Origin: DASSUW01 sp963774155
GTDB taxonomy: Bacteria; Actinomycetota; Thermoleophilia; Solirubrobacterales; Solirubrobacteraceae
DNA length: 64,000 nucleotides
Direction: 5' to 3'
NCBI GenBank assembly: GCA_963774155.1
Contig: CAVZDW010000003.1
Span: forward strand, 124,001 to 188,000
Under the pieces are notes generated by a model. The model had not been told where the DNA came from and did not search any database. It was given only the letters and a program-made list of their open reading frames with translations. Both the position numbers and the translations under genes were made by a program. Below are positions 61,225 to 64,000 of this stretch, one piece after another. Every line of letters begins with the position of its first letter. Position 1 is the stretch's first letter.

Positions 61225-63057
61225 TTGAGGGCATTGAGACGGCGTGCGATCGGATGCGCGGCCGCTGCCGCCACCGGCGCCGTTCTGCTGGCGGCTGCCA
61301 GCGCGCAGGCCCAGAGGCCGGAGAAGACCGGAGACGGCATCCCCACCGGCCAGATGAGCGTGCAGATGTTCAACTACGGCGGCTACATGAACAACGGTGG
61401 CGGCCTCGGAGCGACCCCGCCGGCCCTGGGCATCAGCGCCGGATGCGTCACCTCGACCAGCTCCGACTGCCGCTGGGAGCGCCTCGAGCGCCTGTTCGCG
61501 TTCCTGCAGCGCAAGGGCGTGACCGGCATCGAGCTGTTCGGGCATTCCAACTTCCCGGCCAGCACCGACATCGCCGGCCTCGTGCGCTACCGCGCGCTGA
61601 TGGACCAATACGGCATCCACGCCGGTGGTTGGCACGGCTCGATGAACGAGGCCCAGTGGGACACCCGCGTGGCCGCGGCGAAGATCCTCGGCGCCGACTT
61701 CATCGGCTCCGGCGGCGTCGCCGACCCGGGCATCAACACGTACGGCGCGACGCTGCTCAGCGCCCAGGCGCTCAACCGTCTCGGCAAGAAGTCGGTCGAG
61801 GCCGGCGTCGGCCCCGCGTACATCCACAACCACACCGACGAGTTCGACCGCAAGTACGTCGACGACGGCGTGGAGAAGACCGCGTTCCAGATCATCATGG
61901 AGCGCACCGATCCGCGTTACGTGGCCTCCGAGCTGGACGTCTTCTGGTCCTCGGACGCGTTCGACGACGTCACGGGCACCGCCTCGAAGGCGCTCATCGA
62001 CGCGTACCCGACGCGCATCCAGCTGCTGCACATCAAGGACGGCGTCAGCATCGAGGCGCGCGGGTCCGGGATCAGCAGCCGTGGCGGCTCGCCGCGCGCG
62101 ACGGGCACCGGCGAGCTGGACTTCCGTCCGATCTTCCAGGCCGCGAAGGACCGGGTCCGCTACTACCACCAGGAGCAGGATGGCGGCACGCTGACGGACG
62201 CCGACATCAGCTTCACGAACCTCAAGGGCATCGGTCCGGCCTCGGTCGGCACGCTGCTCGCGCTGCCGCCGACGTTCGCCTCCGTGGCGGCCAACACGCC
62301 GGCCGCTTCGAACGTGACGCCGATGGTGGTCCAGAACACGGGTGACCAGCCGCTGACCATCACCAACATCCAGGTGCAGGGCACGGACGCGGCCGACTTC
62401 TCGGTCGTGAGCCAGAACTGCACGGCCGCCGGTGGCGGCGGGCCGCTCGCTCCGGGCGTCGTGGCGACCGGGGTCCCGCGTGGCACGTGCGTCGTCAACG
62501 TCGGCTTCAAGCCGACGCGGGCCGGCTACACCTCCGTGGCCAACCTGCGGTTCACGTCCAACTCGGACACCGCGACGGAGTCCGTCCTGCTGGCCGCCAG
62601 GAGCACGAATGACGCTCTCGGCACGGTCGGCGGCGACGTCCCGAGCGTCCTGAACCTCACGGTCAGCAACACCGGGTCGTTCGGCACGTTCGCGCCGGGC
62701 GTTGCCCAGGCGTACAACACCGCGCTGGCCGCGAGCGTCACCACGACGACCGGCGACGCGACGCTGTCGGTCACCGACCCGTCGACGACGGCCACCGGCC
62801 ATCTCGTCAACGGGACGTACAGCCTGCCGCAGGCGCTCACCGTCCGGGCCCTCGGCCTCGGCGACAGCGCGTCGACGGCGTTCACGCCGCTCAGCGAGAC
62901 GGCCGGTACGCCGGTCGTGCTGAAGAGCTGGAGCGCGCCGATGACGGCGGCCCCGGTCACGCTCGGCTTCCGCCAGAACATCGGGAACACCGACGTCCTG
63001 CGGGCCGGCACCTACAGCAAGACCGTCACGTTCACGCTGTCGACCGCGACGCCGTGA
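61225..63057 (+). CDS. Exported sugar phosphate isomerase/epimerase-like (TIM barrel) protein with C-terminal Ig-like domains
   Basis: 610 residues. The TTG at 61225 is well placed after GGAGAGGG and begins the signal peptide (LRALRRRAIGCAAAAATG...). Residues about 35-345 form an AP-endonuclease-2/xylose-isomerase-like barrel: RLFAFLQRKGVTGIELFGHS, AGGWHGSMNEAQW, KILGADFIGSGG, GPAYIHNHTDEF, DPRYVASELDVFW, RIQLLHIKDG (His/Glu/Asp metal ligands). Then a choice-of-anchor/ASH-like beta domain (VVQNTGDQPLTITNIQVQG) and another beta-rich domain. Secreted barrels of this type occur with ThuA and DUF1080 proteins in 3-keto-sugar pathways. Confidence 0.88.
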   Translation: MRALRRRAIGCAAAAATGAVLLAAASAQAQRPEKTGDGIPTGQMSVQMFNYGGYMNNGGGLGATPPALGISAGCVTSTSSDCRWERLERLFAFLQRKGVTGIELFGHSNFPASTDIAGLVRYRALMDQYGIHAGGWHGSMNEAQWDTRVAAAKILGADFIGSGGVADPGINTYGATLLSAQALNRLGKKSVEAGVGPAYIHNHTDEFDRKYVDDGVEKTAFQIIMERTDPRYVASELDVFWSSDAFDDVTGTASKALIDAYPTRIQLLHIKDGVSIEARGSGISSRGGSPRATGTGELDFRPIFQAAKDRVRYYHQEQDGGTLTDADISFTNLKGIGPASVGTLLALPPTFASVAANTPAASNVTPMVVQNTGDQPLTITNIQVQGTDAADFSVVSQNCTAAGGGGPLAPGVVATGVPRGTCVVNVGFKPTRAGYTSVANLRFTSNSDTATESVLLAARSTNDALGTVGGDVPSVLNLTVSNTGSFGTFAPGVAQAYNTALAASVTTTTGDATLSVTDPSTTATGHLVNGTYSLPQALTVRALGLGDSASTAFTPLSETAGTPVVLKSWSAPMTAAPVTLGFRQNIGNTDVLRAGTYSKTVTFTLSTATP

Positions 63058-63086
63058 GCTGACGGGGAACGACGAAGGGAAAGGGA

Positions 63087-63116
63087 GAGAGCGTCGGTCG
63101 CGAGACCGGCGCTCTC
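63087..63116 (+). terminator. Hairpin terminator after the isomerase-like gene
   Basis: Arms GAGAGCG (63087-63093) and CGCTCTC (63110-63116) continue inward with CGGTC/GACCG across single-base bulges, around a GCGA tetraloop. Only a weak TCTT follows, typical for high-GC intrinsic-like terminators. Confidence 0.7.
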
Positions 63117-63137
63117 GCCGTCTTGATGGAGGAGAGA

Positions 63138-63800
63138 GTGAAGAAGGTGCTCGTGGGGCTCGTCGCGCTTGCCGCCGTCGCTTCCGGCTGCGGCTCCGAC
63201 GAGCCCTCGCGCGCCGCGGCCCCGGCGGCGACGCCCACGCCCACGCCGGCCGCGACGCCGGAGACCGAGGAGCACAAGCCCGTCTTCGAGTCCGGCCACA
63301 ACCGCGCCGTGCGCGAGTACTACGGGTCCGCGCACAGCCACGAGGGCGGCACCGGGTCGATCGAGGCCGAGTACCACCAGCCGCCCAAGCCGGCGACCGG
63401 CGAGGTCGGGGACGCGATCACGCTGACGGGCAGCAACATCGGCGTGCGCGTGCGCGTGACGGTGACCGGCGTGACGGATCCGGTGACCACGGCACGGCCG
63501 CCGCGTCCCGGCAAGCGGTGGGTCGCCGTCGGCCTGCGCCTGCGCACGACCGGCATCACGATCCTCGAGGACGACCTGAACAACGCCACCGTGAGCTACC
63601 GCGGCGGCAAGGCGCAGAGCGTGCTCGGGAACAAGGCGCCGTGCTCGAACGGCCTCCAGGACTACATGCGCATCGACGTCGCCCGCACCAAACGCGGCTG
63701 CCTCGTGTTCGAGCTGCCGGAGTCGGCACGCCCGCGCGAGCTCGCCCTCGCGCTCGAGCAGGTGCCGGTCGAGGCCGGAGGGCGATGGAGCATGCGTTGA
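63138..63800 (+). CDS. DUF4352-like lipoprotein
   Basis: 220 residues from a GTG with GGAGG 5 bases upstream. Lipoprotein signal (KKVLVGLVALAAVASGC), Thr/Pro/Ala linker, short His-containing region, then an immunoglobulin-like domain (GDAITLTGSNIGVRVRVTVT; KRWVAVGLRLRTTGITILED; GCLVFELPESARPREL) typical of DUF4352 lipoproteins of unknown function. Anchored on the outer face of the membrane. Confidence 0.82.
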   Translation: MKKVLVGLVALAAVASGCGSDEPSRAAAPAATPTPTPAATPETEEHKPVFESGHNRAVREYYGSAHSHEGGTGSIEAEYHQPPKPATGEVGDAITLTGSNIGVRVRVTVTGVTDPVTTARPPRPGKRWVAVGLRLRTTGITILEDDLNNATVSYRGGKAQSVLGNKAPCSNGLQDYMRIDVARTKRGCLVFELPESARPRELALALEQVPVEAGGRWSMR

Positions 63801-63811
63801 GAGAACTGAAC

Positions 63812-63841
63812 TTGTGTCCGGTTGCAGGCCGCGGCTATCGT
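63812..63841 (+). promoter_or_regulatory. Promoter for a leaderless transcript at the right edge
   Basis: TTGTGT (63812-63817), 18-base spacer, TATCGT (63836-63841), then 6 bases to the ATG at 63848, the same -10-to-ATG geometry as at 49787-49794. Confidence 0.5.
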
Positions 63842-63847
63842 GCTGAG

Positions 63848-64000
63848 ATGGGTCGGATGGTCGCTCGGGTCCTGGGCCTCTGGCTCGGCTGCGTGGTCGC
63901 GCTCCTCGCGCCGGCCGCCGCGCTGGCCGCGCCCGCTGCGTCGGTCGGCGGCCTGCGCAACCCCGCGGGCGGCGTGCTCGAGCTGACGGTCAGCGCCGTC
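63848..64000 (+). CDS. Secreted protein, N-terminal fragment
   Basis: 51 codons visible, running off the right edge. Signal peptide (MGRMVARVLGLWLGCVVALL then APAAALAAPA) followed by SVGGLRNPAGGVLELTVSAV, which looks like the first strand of an extracellular beta domain. An ATG 3 codons later is an alternative start. Family not determinable. Confidence 0.6.
   Translation, partial: MGRMVARVLGLWLGCVVALLAPAAALAAPAASVGGLRNPAGGVLELTVSAV

Overview
The window is about 64 kb of very GC-rich, densely packed chromosomal DNA. Genes commonly overlap by 4 bases (ATGA or GTGA), GTG starts are frequent, and long spurious open frames lie opposite most genes. The gene content fits an actinobacterium, most likely Thermoleophilia/Solirubrobacterales. 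Supporting points are the rod-shape operon beside maf, ndk, folC and valS, the tig-clpP-clpX order, two-domain copper oxidases and many secreted proteins. This placement is inferred from gene content, not from a search. No rRNA, tRNA, CRISPR array, prophage or transposase was seen.

Layout. 1-11.6 kb (all minus): valS, folC, a 38-residue membrane peptide, a zinc-ribbon membrane protein, ndk, maf, mreB, mreC, mreD, mrdA, rodA and the start of an RNase E/G gene, a housekeeping run for cell-wall elongation. 11.7-15.9 kb (plus): TetR regulator and glpD, an AraC-type regulator, a prenyltransferase-like protein and a small secreted protein. 15.9-19.3 kb (minus): tig, clpP, clpX. 19.3-23.1 kb: a tiny protein, a sigma-70 factor, an anti-anti-sigma factor, a membrane-anchored protein, phenylalanine hydroxylase and a divergent Lrp/AsnC regulator. 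23.4-34.2 kb: a lipase-like hydrolase, a PLP decarboxylase, a D,D-peptidase lipoprotein, a GST, ACC deaminase, alcohol dehydrogenase, acyl-CoA synthetase, quinone reductase, an MFS pump and a small membrane protein. 34.2-37.1 kb: a Baeyer-Villiger-type monooxygenase and SDR operon divergent from a TetR gene.

37.1-40.0 kb: a three-gene metal operon (Tat-exported two-domain multicopper oxidase, ZIP transporter, DtxR-family regulator) preceded by a DtxR-like palindrome. 40.0-46.8 kb: a GT39 membrane glycosyltransferase, divergent GT2-GtrA plus a glycine-rich exported protein, and an intradiol dioxygenase lipoprotein with an OmpR-type regulator and histidine kinase. Three promoters here share CCTGAG/CCTGGG-type half-sites exactly 11 bp apart, so they probably form one regulon. 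46.8-55.8 kb: a class A beta-lactamase-like protein, xylulokinase, glyoxalase-fold proteins, an esterase, a DHAD-type dehydratase, a sugar epimerase, a metallo-hydrolase and a glucose-1-dehydrogenase-like enzyme. 55.8-63.8 kb: exported 3-keto-sugar type proteins (DUF1080; a 1,356-residue ThuA/sugar-dehydrogenase/PKD protein; a sugar-isomerase barrel protein) around a divergent promoter with TTTTGTC/GACAAAA operators, then a lipoprotein.

Two features cut across the window. First, two intergenic repeat families are visible: a GTAATCAA-ended palindrome, one copy of which is translated into the Maf C terminus, and a structured element found 3' of three genes. Second, six conserved genes carry apparent frameshifts. 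Five have a net +1 and valS has two compensating indels. Sequencing or assembly error is the most likely cause, but raw reads must decide.
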